Origin: Strigamia acuminata
Lineage: Eukaryota > Arthropoda > Chilopoda > Geophilomorpha > Linotaeniidae
Assembly (NCBI GenBank): GCA_949358305.1
Contig: OX442321.1
Span: 7,281,605-7,341,604 of the forward strand
Direction of reading: 5' to 3'
DNA: 60,000 nucleotides
The position numbers and the translations under genes are program-made. The notes beneath the pieces are model-generated. The model did no database searches. It worked only from the letters and a program-made list of their open reading frames with translations, and had not been told where the DNA came from. Shown here one piece after another: positions 21,851 through 32,430 of the stretch (positions are counted from its first letter, which is position 1; the number at the start of each line of letters is the position of its first letter).

Positions 21851-22252
21851 CATTAAGTACTAAACTGACAAAAAGCTATCGTAAACTACAGCAAAACGTT
21901 CAAATACTTTTCAGTCAATGTTATATCCTTTTAAAATCTCACTATTAATACCTCCATTTCAATGAAACACAACGGACAAATAAAAAAAAAGACATCTACA
22001 ACATCGTTTGGGTTAAGTTAAGGGCCACACGCGAAAAACACCACACTGAAGAAGCGACCCCTTGACGCTTCAATGCAGCACACGGCACATAGACGATACC
22101 TAATTATTCACGTAATATACGTAATTATATACGTAATAAACATAATTATACACAGGTTTTTAATTCCAATTTCAAATATTTTACATCGACATTAAACTGA
22201 CAGTAAGCTCACGTGTCACTATTAAACTACAGTAGGAAATTAAATCGATGTA

Positions 22253-23012
22253 CATGGTGTTTCGTTTAAGACCTTACAGTCAATTTCCAGAATAAGTATA
22301 TGCTTTTTCAAAAAAACCAAGGAGACTAGCCTGTAGCAAAGTAGGGATGACGAATCCAATAGTGTAATCAAATTTTATGCCAGACATGCAACAATGCACT
22401 TTTCATTCGCTGACTCCTAACTGGTCAAGATAGAGCAAAATTTCCAATTAGAAAGTTGTAGAGCACCATCAAACTAGTACTAGACCAACTTATCTTAGTC
22501 ATCTTAAGTTAAATGTTTTTGTTTTAAAAGGAAAACAAATTAGCTGAAATAAAGCCAGCCATTGTAGCAAAAATTAAATTTCTACTGCAAAAGTATTGAA
22601 TTTCTTCAATAAATGTATTCAAATTTGCATTATTATGCAAGTAAACAAGAAAAACAACCGTCTTTTTTAAATGTCTAAATTGTTTTACTTCCATAGGAAG
22701 AAAAAATTTCAATTTGCTGATTTGTTTTCCTTTTTTTTTAAAAAAAAAAACAGTTAACTTAAGGTGACAAAGATGAGTTGGATAGTACTAATTTGATCGT
22801 GCTCTACAACTTTGTAATTGTAAATTTTGCTCTATCTCGACCAGTTAACGGGTTAGCAAATGAAAAGTGCATTGTTGCATGGCTGGCATAAAATTTGATT
22901 ACACTATTGGATTTGTCATCCCTACTTTGCTACAGGCTAGTCTGCTTGGTTTCTTGAAAAAGCATATATTTATTCTGGAAATTGACTGGAACGTCTTAAA
23001 CGAAACACCTTG
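22253..23012. mobile_element. Foldback element, about 760 bp, in the 3' UTR of IR B
   Basis: The left arm (from CATGGTGTTTCGTTTAAGAC) and right arm (to GTCTTAAACGAAACACCTTG) are inverted copies over roughly 250 bp each, joined by an AT-rich centre near 22600. TA flanks both ends. Paralogous IR copies read through this site without it (as ATATACAAAATGTGC), which confirms the insertion. It ends 16 bases from the IR B stop. No transposase frame was found, so it is non-autonomous. Confidence 0.82.
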
Positions 23013-23028
23013 TATACAAAATGTGCTT

Positions 23029-25358
23029 TTAAAATCTTGCAATTAATAATTCCAGCAACCCAACTATGACCGACAACAGCATTCCACATGCAAACAGGAC
23101 GACTGGACCACGAATCAGACCAAACAAAATTGGATAAAATAAATTATCCTTGCCGCAGTCTTGCCGCATCTTTAAGTAACGATTAGACAAGAGGTGTAAT
23201 AATCCACATCCCTTCAACTGTATGAGTCTGCCATGTTCATTGAAAAAATTAATGAATAATTAAAAGTCTGGTTTCTAGAAATACGGTATATAAGTTAGTT
23301 ACTTTTGATTGAAAAACTCCTTGTAAGCAAAGTGTTTTGAAAAAGCTAGTGACATAAATACACTGATCAGGGGCTTTTCGGCAACTGTTAAACTACAGTT
23401 TGTCACTAACAGCTCTGATAAAAAAAATCCAGCTTTTTGCCCAAATACTGCGTCAATTCCTTCCTTCACATTTTTCACTGTCAGATATGATGTATTGGGA
23501 AATAAACTCTGTTATGAATTAAATAAAGCATGTGTTCACTGTTATTATGATTTATTGTTTTCAGTTATACAAAAACCTCAAAGATTTTTTCAGTGCCACT
23601 ACTCTCTAAACAGACAGGTAAATAATCTGTATCGTGAACCATTTCTTCAATTGAGTGAAATGGAATTTTAATTTTGTTCGTTGCAAACAAAGCTGTCAAT
23701 AATGAAGAGTAAACAGATAAAAGCAGTGTTGACAAGATTAGAAAAATAAAAAGACAAAATCTTAAAGAATGTAACGATGGAACTGACAAATTGCCTGAAA
23801 CAAACATCAAAAATGCATTCAATTAATTGGCTTCTAAGCAATGTCAATTGTACGTACCTACTACGACAACTGGCCACCAAAGGAAAATCTCATTTATAAA
23901 ATCTACTACACTTAGTGAAGATGAATTTCCCATTAAAACAAGGAAAATGATTATCAAGTTGACAGCAAATATGCTTAGCCACACATTCGGGCTGTACGCT
24001 TTTAAGAAGTATGTCAGAGACCATTCACGGTAATCCAATTTTCGATACACAATTTTTAAGTCTAAATCGAACAACGAAAGCGAAAACTCAAGGAAGTCTC
24101 TGTTCTCTCGAGTAATACCTAGAAAAGTGGCAATATCCGCTGTCTAAAAAAGAACTCAAATTATTTAATTTATAGCTTATCAGCAAATATTATTTTTGTG
24201 TAATCAGGTATTATTGACATATGGGCTTATAAACAATACTTACTCCATGTACAATTTCACCCATCAGTCCATTCCATTTTCCATCTCGAATTTCACCAAA
24301 ACCATTCCTTTGAATTCAGTCAACTTAAAGCTAATTTCGACAATAAAGTTCAAACAAAATTCCATCACCATGTGATCATTACCTAATATTATAATTTGCA
24401 CGAAAAATGGATAACAGTTGTCCATAATAACCATCCATTATTAAAGAATTGTTTTCCTCTCTGAAGATAACATATGGAGGAACCTGAAAATTATACTGTA
24501 TGTTGAAATAAAATTTAAAAAAAAGTCAAAGAAGAAATAAATATAGATCTTGCAGAATCAATATTCACTAAGATATATGCTTGGTTTATCTACTCACGCT
24601 TCAGTCCATATTAATTGCTCGTAAAAATGGATGTGAAAAAACTCATTTAACACGGTGCAACTAACTTATTTGTTATGTATAGAAAAGAAAATAAAGAAAA
24701 TGAAACATGAAAATTGGTTCAATTTAAGGTTATAAATTCTACAAAATCAACCTTAGCATAATAAGTGCGTACCGTTAATCCTGCTACTTGTATTGGTGTA
24801 TTACTCGTATCAGACATATTCCTTGACGGAATCTTTAATTTCATAAAATGTAAAACTCGTTAGAATGTAAATATTGTTTTTGAAGACTCGTCCAATTGTG
24901 ACAATTTTGTTTTCGATTAAAACACACGTTTAAAACCTTATTTGGGGTTCGTGGAGGTAATAACCAGCGAATAAAAGTTGAAAATAAAGGGGTGTATTGT
25001 GTATAGTCTTTTGTAGAGTTTAAAAGAAGCGAAAATTGGCACTCAATGCACATCTTTACGACGTACATACTCACTTTTAAAATATTTTTTGAGAAGACAC
25101 CTAAAAAAAAAATTAAAATAATTTTAGAATTTAAGCATTGAACAAAAAACATCACCAGTTTGCAGCGGAGAAATACCAACGGTAATTTTCGAACTCATCT
25201 GAGTCAAATTTGTTGCGGCTGAAAAGCTTATACAGCTTACACAGCTTACTAGGAAGAATAAATACCGCATAAAAACGGCTCTTTGCCCACTTATTCAACT
25301 CACTTACATAGAAGTGCATACAAATGCAACATCTTCGACATCAAACAGGAAAATTAAA
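23029..25358 (-). pseudogene. Ionotropic receptor copy B, one frameshift
   Basis: It has the same exons as copy A: 25308-25358, 25156-25218, 25075-25100, 24773-24855, 24383-24483, 24244-24330, 23858-24143, 23577-23794, 23303-23508, 23029-23227. The exon at 24244-24330 is 87 instead of 88 nt because one A is missing near 24300 (CACCAAAACC against CACCAAAAACC in C and F), so the frame breaks just before the GKWNGLMGEI segment. The M1 exon is 286 nt, 15 nt shorter than in A, which keeps frame. Everything else is open, so the lesion is recent or a sequencing error. Confidence 0.75.
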
Positions 25359-25359
25359 C

Positions 25360-26296
25360 TACAATTAGGAAACAATCAATTTTTTAAATGATAGTATGCC
25401 GAACGGCCGAATGACTTATGATAACTATCGCACGGCAACAGTAATTGAAAATTGATTTTTTTTAAATTGAAAACGATTGCTTCTGGCACAAGGATGCAGC
25501 ATATTATTACGAAGGAAAAATTTGAGCAAATCCTTCTACAGTTTATGATTTATTTCTTATAATTGATAAATTACTCTTACCACAAGCACTGAAATTACTT
25601 TTGCTGTCTGCGCTGTGTCAGTTGTGTTTCCTCTATTCAAAACTGAGTAAACACAAAATTCAATACTTTGAAAGACAATGGACAGTCACGTACGTATTTG
25701 AGGCACGCAATGCAGTCAAACTGCAAAATCCATTTTTGTGTTTAAAAAAAATTCAAAGAGTGGGCGTATGTATAACAAATATACAACAAAACAAGTTCAA
25801 CTGCAAGTTAGCATTTAAAAATGCACTTACTACTGTAGAAATTTAGATTAAACACCAGGCAGAAGTTGACACCACATTAACATTCACCGTAATTACAGAT
25901 TGATTAATACCAATTTTTTTTACACAGATTTTAATTGTTTTTGTGGTTTTTGATGTTTTTATAAACAGAGCACCGCAAGAAAGCGTCACGTTGAACAAAT
26001 GCGCAGCGGGTGCGATCATGAGGGATCAGGGGATTTAATCAGCAATGAGTGTTTTAATCTTGTATCTTTGTTTGAATAAAATAAATCACTCGTAACATTT
26101 CATCATTACGAATTGCATCGTGTTCAATTTATTTCCAACGCTAATGACTTTAAATCAGGGGTGGATCTAGAAAAGGTTCAGAGGGATGCCATTGGTGTCT
26201 GGATACGGCAGATGCCCCCCTCCTCAGTAATCTTTTTTAATTTTGTGCCATGACCGTCCCGAAAATCCCATCTGGATTACGGAGCGATGGGGATTG
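25360..26296. other. IR B 5' flank; start of a duplicated segment
   Basis: 25590-25860 holds the conserved N-terminal block of the IR units. From about 25960 the sequence is repeated at 47020-47411 (both contain AAACAGAGCACCGCA and GGGATCAGGGG). This is the start of the segment duplicated between copies C and F. No gene is called. Confidence 0.5.
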
Positions 26297-26640
26297 TGTT
26301 AGGAGCCGTCAAACTCGGCGCAACATGCGTAAGAAATATGTTGCGCTTTAGTAATAATATAGTAATAATAAAGATATAAGTAAGCGCCCTCACTGATCCG
26401 TTCGTAATTACTAAGCGCAACGTCGCACTCAGTAATCGCGCCTGGTAGTAGTTAGATTAAATTAAACTAGAAGTTGACGCTGCTAATACGACACTCCTAC
26501 AGAAAAAAACGTAGTATTTGGAGTGTTCCGCACTTCAATTCTGTATATGTTAATTTGTGACGCTGCCGATTGCAGCGCCACCTTTGTCGTACATATGAAT
26601 AAACCACTGATGCAAATAAGCTATCAGGCAATGGTCGTGT

Positions 26641-27215
26641 TGTGACATGGTTGCAGGTTTATATACAATATATTTATATTCGCAGTGTATTATAAGTAAT
26701 TCTTAATATGATCAGACCAATTTGAGATGAGTGTAATAGAAAGAGTGTAATTAGAATATTGTATTGTTTGAGAATGAGTGTGCAAGTGAGTCATGCCAGA
26801 GCAAGTTCAAGTTGAAAAAGAGAACTGGTGTCAATGTAAAACGGGACACTTCTCGCGACGACTCGCGTAGTGACAGACGTGTTTTCATGTTTTGCTTTGA
26901 AGATTGAACAATTATGCAGTGTTGTGCCACATGATGAACTACATGGAAAAGTGAGACAGCTAAAAAACTTTCTTGCAAATTCTGAAGTCATCAGTTGAAG
27001 TGTCTACGCCGTTTACAGAGACCACAGGAACGCAAACCATAAGTAGAAACTATTCGTGAAAAGTGTTTTCTTGATAATTGTTATGAACATTATTAACTCC
27101 TATTTTACTTAAATAAACCTTGTTTTAATTGCTATTTGATAAGAGAAATGAATTGTTTTGAATTATATTCCCTTAATAAGTAACACGGCCCAGAAGGCAC
27201 TGGCCGTGCATTACA
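26641..27215 (+). repeat. Errantivirus-like 5' LTR
   Basis: Direct repeat of 31410-31984. AATAAA at 27112-27117 is the likely polyadenylation signal. Minus-strand frames of 75 and 66 codons inside it are repeated in the other LTR and show no domain. Confidence 0.93.
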
Positions 27216-29201
27216 TTGGTGGCAGCGGTGGGATTTGAACATCCGGTAGCTTACATAAGTAGACAATTGAGCTCCGCAGAAACCAGATATTTCACGACTG
27301 AAAAAGAATTATTGGCTATTGTCTATGCCATTAAGGAATTTCGATGTTACCTGTACGGTCAGAAATTTAAGATCATTACTGACCATCGCCCATTGAAATG
27401 GTTGGCCAATGTTAAAGACCCAAGTAGCAGGTTAGCACGGTGGGGTCTGTTGTTACAGGAGTATGATTTTGAGATCATACATAAAGCTGGCAAAAGTCAT
27501 ACAAATGCAGATGCACTAAGCAGACTTGTGGTAAGACTAACAACTGATTGTATTCCTATTTGGGATAGAGACCAGGTTAAAGAAGCTCAGAGGATGGATG
27601 ATATGTGGAGTGATTTGATTGCAGTGTTACAAAACCCAAGAGTAGGATATGATGGTAAATATAAGGATAGAACCGGAGAGTTTAAATTAGATCATGAAGG
27701 ATTACTTTACCATTTAAAACAAGCAACAACAAGAAAAGAAATATGGGAAAGATTAGTAGTACCTAAAAGTCTAATTAATACAATTTTACGTGCATATCAT
27801 GATGCACCAACATCAGGACACTTTGCAACAAAGAAAACTAGAAAAAGGATTGAAAGAAGTTTCTTTTGGCCCACAATGAATCAGGATATTAAGGCTTACT
27901 GTGAAACATGTGATTTATGTGCTCGCAGGAAAGCACCTCCAAAAACAATGAAAGTTCCAATGCAAGAGTTTCCTGAATTAACTGCACCGTTTCAGTGTGT
28001 AGCCATGGATATAAAAGGTCCTTTAGTAACCTCAGATGATGGAATGAAGTATATTTTGGTGTTTATTGACCATTTTACTAGGTATGTTGAATTTATTCCA
28101 TTGCACACACAAACGGCAGAGGAAGTTGCTAGTCATTTTGTAACAAGAATCTTGTTGCGTTACGGGACACCGACTCAACTAATAACGGATCGGGGAAGTA
28201 ATTTTGTAAGCAAATTGTTTAAAGAGGTTTGCGCATTGATAAGGATTGAGAAGTGTTACACAACACCATACCATCCAATTAGCAATGGGGTTTGTGAAAG
28301 GGTAAACCGTACCATTGGGGAAATGCTTACACATTATGTTGACAAAGATCAAAGGAATTGGCCACAATGGATTCCTTTTGCACAGTTTGCAGTAAATACA
28401 GCTGTGCATGAATCCACAGAAGAGACACCACATTTTTTGTTGTTTTTGCATGATGCCACAATGCCATGGGATAGAATTACGGCACCTAGAAAGATTGATT
28501 ATTCTCTTGGTGATAATTATGTAACGGAAATGATGGCACGCATGCAATATGCACATGAAATGGCTACTAAATTTTTGATGAAAGCTTCAGGTGACCGAAA
28601 ACGAAAATATGATAAGCAGGCAACACCGGGAGTACCTTTTAAAGTTGGGGAAAGAGTGTATGCAAAAATACATGTTAGAAGACCGGGATTGTCTCACAAG
28701 TTGGCTTATCAATGGCGTGGTCCATACAGGATTGTAAAGCAGACTAGTCCAGTTAACTTTGAGTTACAAGGAATCTTTAAGAAAGAAAAATTGCATTTGC
28801 ATGCAAACGAATTAAAAAAGGCCAGAGGATGGACACAACCACATCCAATTAATGATGGAGAAGGAAATGTAGAACCTATTGGGATTAACCAGGATGATGT
28901 ACCAGTTAGGTGTGATGAGGATGACTCTGAAAAGCCAGAACAGATGGATATCTCAGAAGAGGATCAGGTGGCTGATGATTGGTTCCTTTTGGACTTGGAC
29001 AGACCGGCGGTTATTAATCCAACTGCCGTGGTTCAAGGAGATCAACATGATCCAGAGCCACCACCTGTGATGTCACAATTAATTGAGCCAGTAGTCGTGA
29101 CACCTGATACAGTTGAACCTTTGCGTAGGGGGCTTCGTAGTCAGGGTCCGGTCCCTGACCAACCTTGGGTATTGCCTGGACAGACTAGACACAGACAATA
29201 G
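27216..29201 (+). CDS. Errantivirus-like pol remnant: RNase H and integrase
   Basis: The frame is open straight through the primer site, with no ATG near its start, and enters pol in the middle of RNase H (SAETRYFTTEKELLAIVYAI, TDHRPLKWL, NADALSRL). The integrase that follows is complete: HHCC zinc region (HFATKKT ... CETCDLC), catalytic Asp in VAMDIKGP, Asp in ITDRGSNF and Glu in NGVCERVN, then a GPY motif (WRGPYRI) and an acidic tail. Without gag and RT the piece cannot be translated as in a full element; it is probably silent unless a leader splice brings in a start. The deletion removed everything from just after the primer site to RNase H. Confidence 0.88.
   Translation: MVAAVGFEHPVAYISRQLSSAETRYFTTEKELLAIVYAIKEFRCYLYGQKFKIITDHRPLKWLANVKDPSSRLARWGLLLQEYDFEIIHKAGKSHTNADALSRLVVRLTTDCIPIWDRDQVKEAQRMDDMWSDLIAVLQNPRVGYDGKYKDRTGEFKLDHEGLLYHLKQATTRKEIWERLVVPKSLINTILRAYHDAPTSGHFATKKTRKRIERSFFWPTMNQDIKAYCETCDLCARRKAPPKTMKVPMQEFPELTAPFQCVAMDIKGPLVTSDDGMKYILVFIDHFTRYVEFIPLHTQTAEEVASHFVTRILLRYGTPTQLITDRGSNFVSKLFKEVCALIRIEKCYTTPYHPISNGVCERVNRTIGEMLTHYVDKDQRNWPQWIPFAQFAVNTAVHESTEETPHFLLFLHDATMPWDRITAPRKIDYSLGDNYVTEMMARMQYAHEMATKFLMKASGDRKRKYDKQATPGVPFKVGERVYAKIHVRRPGLSHKLAYQWRGPYRIVKQTSPVNFELQGIFKKEKLHLHANELKKARGWTQPHPINDGEGNVEPIGINQDDVPVRCDEDDSEKPEQMDISEEDQVADDWFLLDLDRPAVINPTAVVQGDQHDPEPPPVMSQLIEPVVVTPDTVEPLRRGLRSQGPVPDQPWVLPGQTRHRQ
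27217..27240 (+). other. Primer-binding site, tRNA-Leu type
   Basis: TGGTGGCAGCGGTGGGATTT is complementary to the 3' end of eukaryotic tRNA-Leu (..AATCCCACCGCTGCCACCA). It starts one base after the LTR. The deletion junction follows within about 10 bases. Confidence 0.8.
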
Positions 29202-29338
29202 AAAGACAAAAAGAGGGATTGAATATGTGCTTATTTGCTATTAACTTATGTCTTCCATAGCTCAAATATTGATGATAATTATGGAGAAAGGTCAGTTGAT
29301 GAGTTTAGATGTTGATGCTTTGTTTTGTTTTTGTTTGT

Positions 29339-29340
29339 AG
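29339..29340 (+). other. Likely splice acceptor for env mRNA
   Basis: A T-rich tract (TTTGTTTTGTTTTTGTTTGTAG) ends ten bases before the env ATG at 29350. Insect errantiviruses make Env from a spliced transcript, and this site fits. The matching donor would be in the leader and was not identified. Confidence 0.6.
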
Positions 29341-29349
29341 ACAACTGAA

Positions 29350-31332
29350 ATGATCTACAAGATTTTTGTCCACTTGGTGATAGTCCAATTTGCATGCAGG
29401 ACTAGGCACTATGAGGCGACTGGAGTGACTATTCCAAATACCTTGAATAAGGGAATCGTCTTTTTAAGACAAGGAGAATTTTTACTCACAGGAAGCCATT
29501 GGACAGTAGTAATGGATGTTACAATAGATCCATATGTCGAAGTAATCAAAAGGATAAGTCAAGGCCTTGTGTTAATGGAGAAAGAGACACGGGAGGTGCT
29601 CTCTGAACCAGTGTATTGGAAGTCGATTGTTGCAACACTACAATTAGAGTTTAGGGAAATGAGACAAACCATGGAAATCATATCTGAAGAGTTAGAGGAT
29701 ATTCAAGGTAGTGTGATGCAACCAGTAACCCGTGAAACCAACAGAACCAAACGAGGATTACTCAATATTGGAGGAAAAGCCCTCAAGTTTTTGTTTGGAG
29801 TAGCGGAAGAAGATGATATAAATCACCTTAATAAAAAAGTTGAGACTTTAAAGCAAACATCTAAACAAATACTGCACATATTGGAAGAACAGGTTTCCGC
29901 AATGGATCATCTTGTTCAAGGTTTTGAGAAACAACAGAAGGAATTAGAGGAACTTAGGGATGCAATCCTTCAGTTACAAGAAGATTTTCATATTTTTGAG
30001 TTAAATAATGGTTATAATGCAATTCTACGACGGTTACAAGTTAGAATCATTTATGTAAGGGTGGAGGTCACAGCCCTTAGGGCCGCTTTAGGAGAAACTG
30101 CTAGAGGGATATTAAGCCCATATTTTATACCTCCAAAACTTTTGTTTGCTTTGCTTAAAGAGATAAAAAACAACTTATCATTGGGGATTTCTTTGGTTCT
30201 ACCGTTGGAAAAAGATACAATTTACCGATTCTACCAAATATGCGTGGTAATTCCTACGGCTTTACCAGGGAAAGTGAGGTTGTTTATCAGGGTTCCTTTG
30301 AGTTCCAGTGAAAGCACCTTTATGCTTTATCGCATACTCCAATTGCCAGTTAAAAGTGTTAATTCTAGTTTTTCAGTATATTATGCTACACAATATCTTT
30401 ATATCGCTATATCTAAAAATCAACAGGGCTATATGTTGTTAAATGAAGTTGATTTACAGTATTGTAGTGGAGATTTTATTCGGCTATGTGCACCCCAGAC
30501 AATGGTAAGACGCGATGTCAGTTTAACTTGTGAACTGGCATTGTTCAGAGGAAGGGTTGAGGAAATAAAAAAATTATGTGATAAAAAGGTAACGAGAGCA
30601 AGGACAATCTTTTATAGATTAGAACAGCAGGGATGTTGGGTGTACAGCGTACAAGAACCTATGTCTTTTATGCTAGATTGTGGAAGTACTTCTGATATTC
30701 GTCCATCTATCATCGCGCGCAATTCAGGAATGTTAGTTGTACCTCCAGCTTGTTCAGCAATTGGGAAGGAAATTTTTCTTCCGCGGCATTTCCAGGGACG
30801 CCTGCGTTATGCCAACGAATCAGTCAATTTGTTTGTCCCACCCCTGGAACCGATTTTATCGGGAGAAGATGAAAAGGTATTGACCAAATGGCAACAATTA
30901 AAATTTTCCAACATTAGTAGGAATGAAAATATTCCGATTTCGGATGTTTCATTGGATCATGTCAGATCGGAAATAAGAATGGCTACCTCATCGTTAGATG
31001 AGAACTGGAATGCTGTAAATCATGGGACCGCTTGGGCAGTTATTATTGGTTCTATTGTTGTAATTGTAATGCTTGGTGTCATATTGATTTGTTGTTTTAA
31101 AAGAAGTATGTGGAAACAGTGGATTGGAAAATCTGGACGTGACGCTTCAGCTCATTCAAGAGTTGAAACACAGTCATCATATATGGCTTCGTCACCTTTG
31201 TCTCTTGGTCCCAGTGTGACTGAGGACGATCGGTTCAGAGATCAGGAAGTACCATTGGTAAATGCAACGGTACGACCAACAGCCTTGGGTTTGTCCGGTA
31301 CTGTTAGCAACATACCGGCAGGATTTGACTAA
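29350..31332 (+). CDS. env: Errantivirus-like Env, baculovirus F-type fusion protein, full-length frame
   Basis: The 660-residue membrane glycoprotein frame is uninterrupted. Visible parts are a hydrophobic signal segment (about residues 4-16), a furin-type RTKR at 132-135 followed by a Gly-rich hydrophobic stretch like the fusion peptide of F proteins, a heptad-rich region (about 155-215), and a transmembrane helix at about 560-582 followed by a tail of about 78 residues. Known relatives are Env of gypsy-group errantiviruses and baculovirus F. The element can no longer make its own RT, so the open env is notable. Expression is not shown. Confidence 0.87.
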   Translation: MIYKIFVHLVIVQFACRTRHYEATGVTIPNTLNKGIVFLRQGEFLLTGSHWTVVMDVTIDPYVEVIKRISQGLVLMEKETREVLSEPVYWKSIVATLQLEFREMRQTMEIISEELEDIQGSVMQPVTRETNRTKRGLLNIGGKALKFLFGVAEEDDINHLNKKVETLKQTSKQILHILEEQVSAMDHLVQGFEKQQKELEELRDAILQLQEDFHIFELNNGYNAILRRLQVRIIYVRVEVTALRAALGETARGILSPYFIPPKLLFALLKEIKNNLSLGISLVLPLEKDTIYRFYQICVVIPTALPGKVRLFIRVPLSSSESTFMLYRILQLPVKSVNSSFSVYYATQYLYIAISKNQQGYMLLNEVDLQYCSGDFIRLCAPQTMVRRDVSLTCELALFRGRVEEIKKLCDKKVTRARTIFYRLEQQGCWVYSVQEPMSFMLDCGSTSDIRPSIIARNSGMLVVPPACSAIGKEIFLPRHFQGRLRYANESVNLFVPPLEPILSGEDEKVLTKWQQLKFSNISRNENIPISDVSLDHVRSEIRMATSSLDENWNAVNHGTAWAVIIGSIVVIVMLGVILICCFKRSMWKQWIGKSGRDASAHSRVETQSSYMASSPLSLGPSVTEDDRFRDQEVPLVNATVRPTALGLSGTVSNIPAGFD

Positions 31333-31398
31333 GTTTTTGGCATCAGTTTGGCTTAGGGTTTTCTTTTTTTTTATTAAATTTATGAGAAAATTTAGTTT

Positions 31399-31409
31399 AA
31401 GGGGGGAGG
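31399..31409 (+). other. Polypurine tract of the errantivirus-like element
   Basis: AAGGGGGGAGG lies directly before the 3' LTR, as expected for the plus-strand primer. Confidence 0.8.
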
Positions 31410-31984
31410 TGTGACATGGTTGCAGGTTTATATACAATATATTTATATTCGCAGTGTATTATAAGTAATTCTTAATATGATCAGACCAATTTGAGATGAG
31501 TGTAATAGAAAGAGTGTAATTAGAATATTGTATTGTTTGAGAATGAGTGTGCAAGTGAGTCATGCCAGAGCAAGTTCAAGTTGAAAAAGAGAACTGGTGT
31601 CAATGTAAAACGGGACACTTCTCGCGACGACTCGCGTAGTGACAGACGTGTTTTCATGTTTTGCTTTGAAGATTGAACAATTATGCAGTGTTGTGCCACA
31701 TGATGAACTACATGGAAAAGTGAGACAGCTAAAAAACTTTCTTGCAAATTCTGAAGTCATCAGTTGAAGTGTCTACGCCGTTTACAGAGACCACAGGAAC
31801 GCAAACCATAAGTAGAAACTATTCGTGAAAAGTGTTTTCTTGATAATTGTTATGAACATTATTAACTCCTATTTTACTTAAATAAACCTTGTTTTAATTG
31901 CTATTTGATAAGAGAAATGAATTGTTTTGAATTATATTCCCTTAATAAGTAACACGGCCCAGAAGGCACTGGCCGTGCATTACA
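31410..31984 (+). repeat. Errantivirus-like 3' LTR
   Basis: Partner of 26641-27215. Followed by GTGT, the second half of the target duplication. Confidence 0.93.
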
Positions 31985-32049
31985 GTGTCCTAAGTTCACT
32001 CTTGTTACATCCAACACCATCATACGAATCCAAATCAAAAAACACTTCA

Positions 32050-32307
32050 ATTGGCAACGAGGATGGGATATCCAGTCAGCATGTATGTCTTCAGCATCTA
32101 GTACGATTCCACATCACGCGTTGACGTGGAGCCGAAGCAACTCGCCTTCTACTCGCTTACAACATCGCCTACAACGACTGAGAATGCAGTGGACATCAAA
32201 CGCGTCAAGTCATTGGTGATCGCAGTTGTGATCGCGGACACTAAGCTCTGGATGGAGTTCGACACCAGCGCTGGCGCAATCTTCATCAGCAAGAAGCTGT
32301 ACAATCA
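32050..32307 (+). pseudogene. Gypsy leader and protease remnant (copy next to IR C)
   Basis: After the primer-site-like sequence the plus strand encodes a short piece ending in the retropepsin-like LWMEFDTSAGAIFISKKLYN, where DTSAG stands for the protease active-site DTGA. It stops where the IR 3' flank begins. The copy at 48026-48297 is the same fragment. It is a fossil with no other pol domain. Confidence 0.55.
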
Positions 32308-32430
32308 ATATACACAAGTTTTTATTTCCAATTTCAAATATTATACATCGACATTAAACTGACAATAAGCTCACGTGTCACTATTAAACTAAAGTAGAAA
32401 ATTAAATTGATATACAGTACACAAAATGTG

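Larger units (their letters stand above)
26641..31984 (+). mobile_element. Errantivirus-like endogenous element, internally deleted, env kept
   Basis: 575-bp LTRs at 26641-27215 and 31410-31984 (offset 4769) start TG and end CA. GTGT at 26637-26640 and 31985-31988 is the 4-bp target duplication usual for errantiviruses. A tRNA-Leu-like primer site, a pol remnant (RNase H, integrase), a full env frame and a polypurine tract lie between. Gag, protease and RT are absent. The LTRs match wherever compared, so it moved recently, probably with enzymes supplied by an intact relative. Confidence 0.93.
26297..32049 (+). mobile_element. Old gypsy-type LTR, split by the errantivirus-like element
   Basis: 26297-26640 and 31985-32049 together form an LTR-like unit starting TGTTAGGAGCCGTC and ending CACTTCA, with an AATAAA near 26596. 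It is followed at once by a primer-site-like ATTGGCAACGAGGATGGGAT. The same unit, without the errantivirus-like insertion, lies at 47412-48025. The insertion of 26641-31984 duplicated GTGT. The copy is a fossil that predates the C/F duplication. Confidence 0.65.

Noticed and set aside
26751-26991. 75- and 66-codon minus-strand frames in the errantivirus-like LTR, repeated at 31520-31760
   Set aside because: LTR sequence read antisense; duplicated with the LTR, no domain.
28179-28556. 125-codon antisense frame in the integrase region
   Set aside because: Mirror of the sense integrase frame, which has clear motifs.
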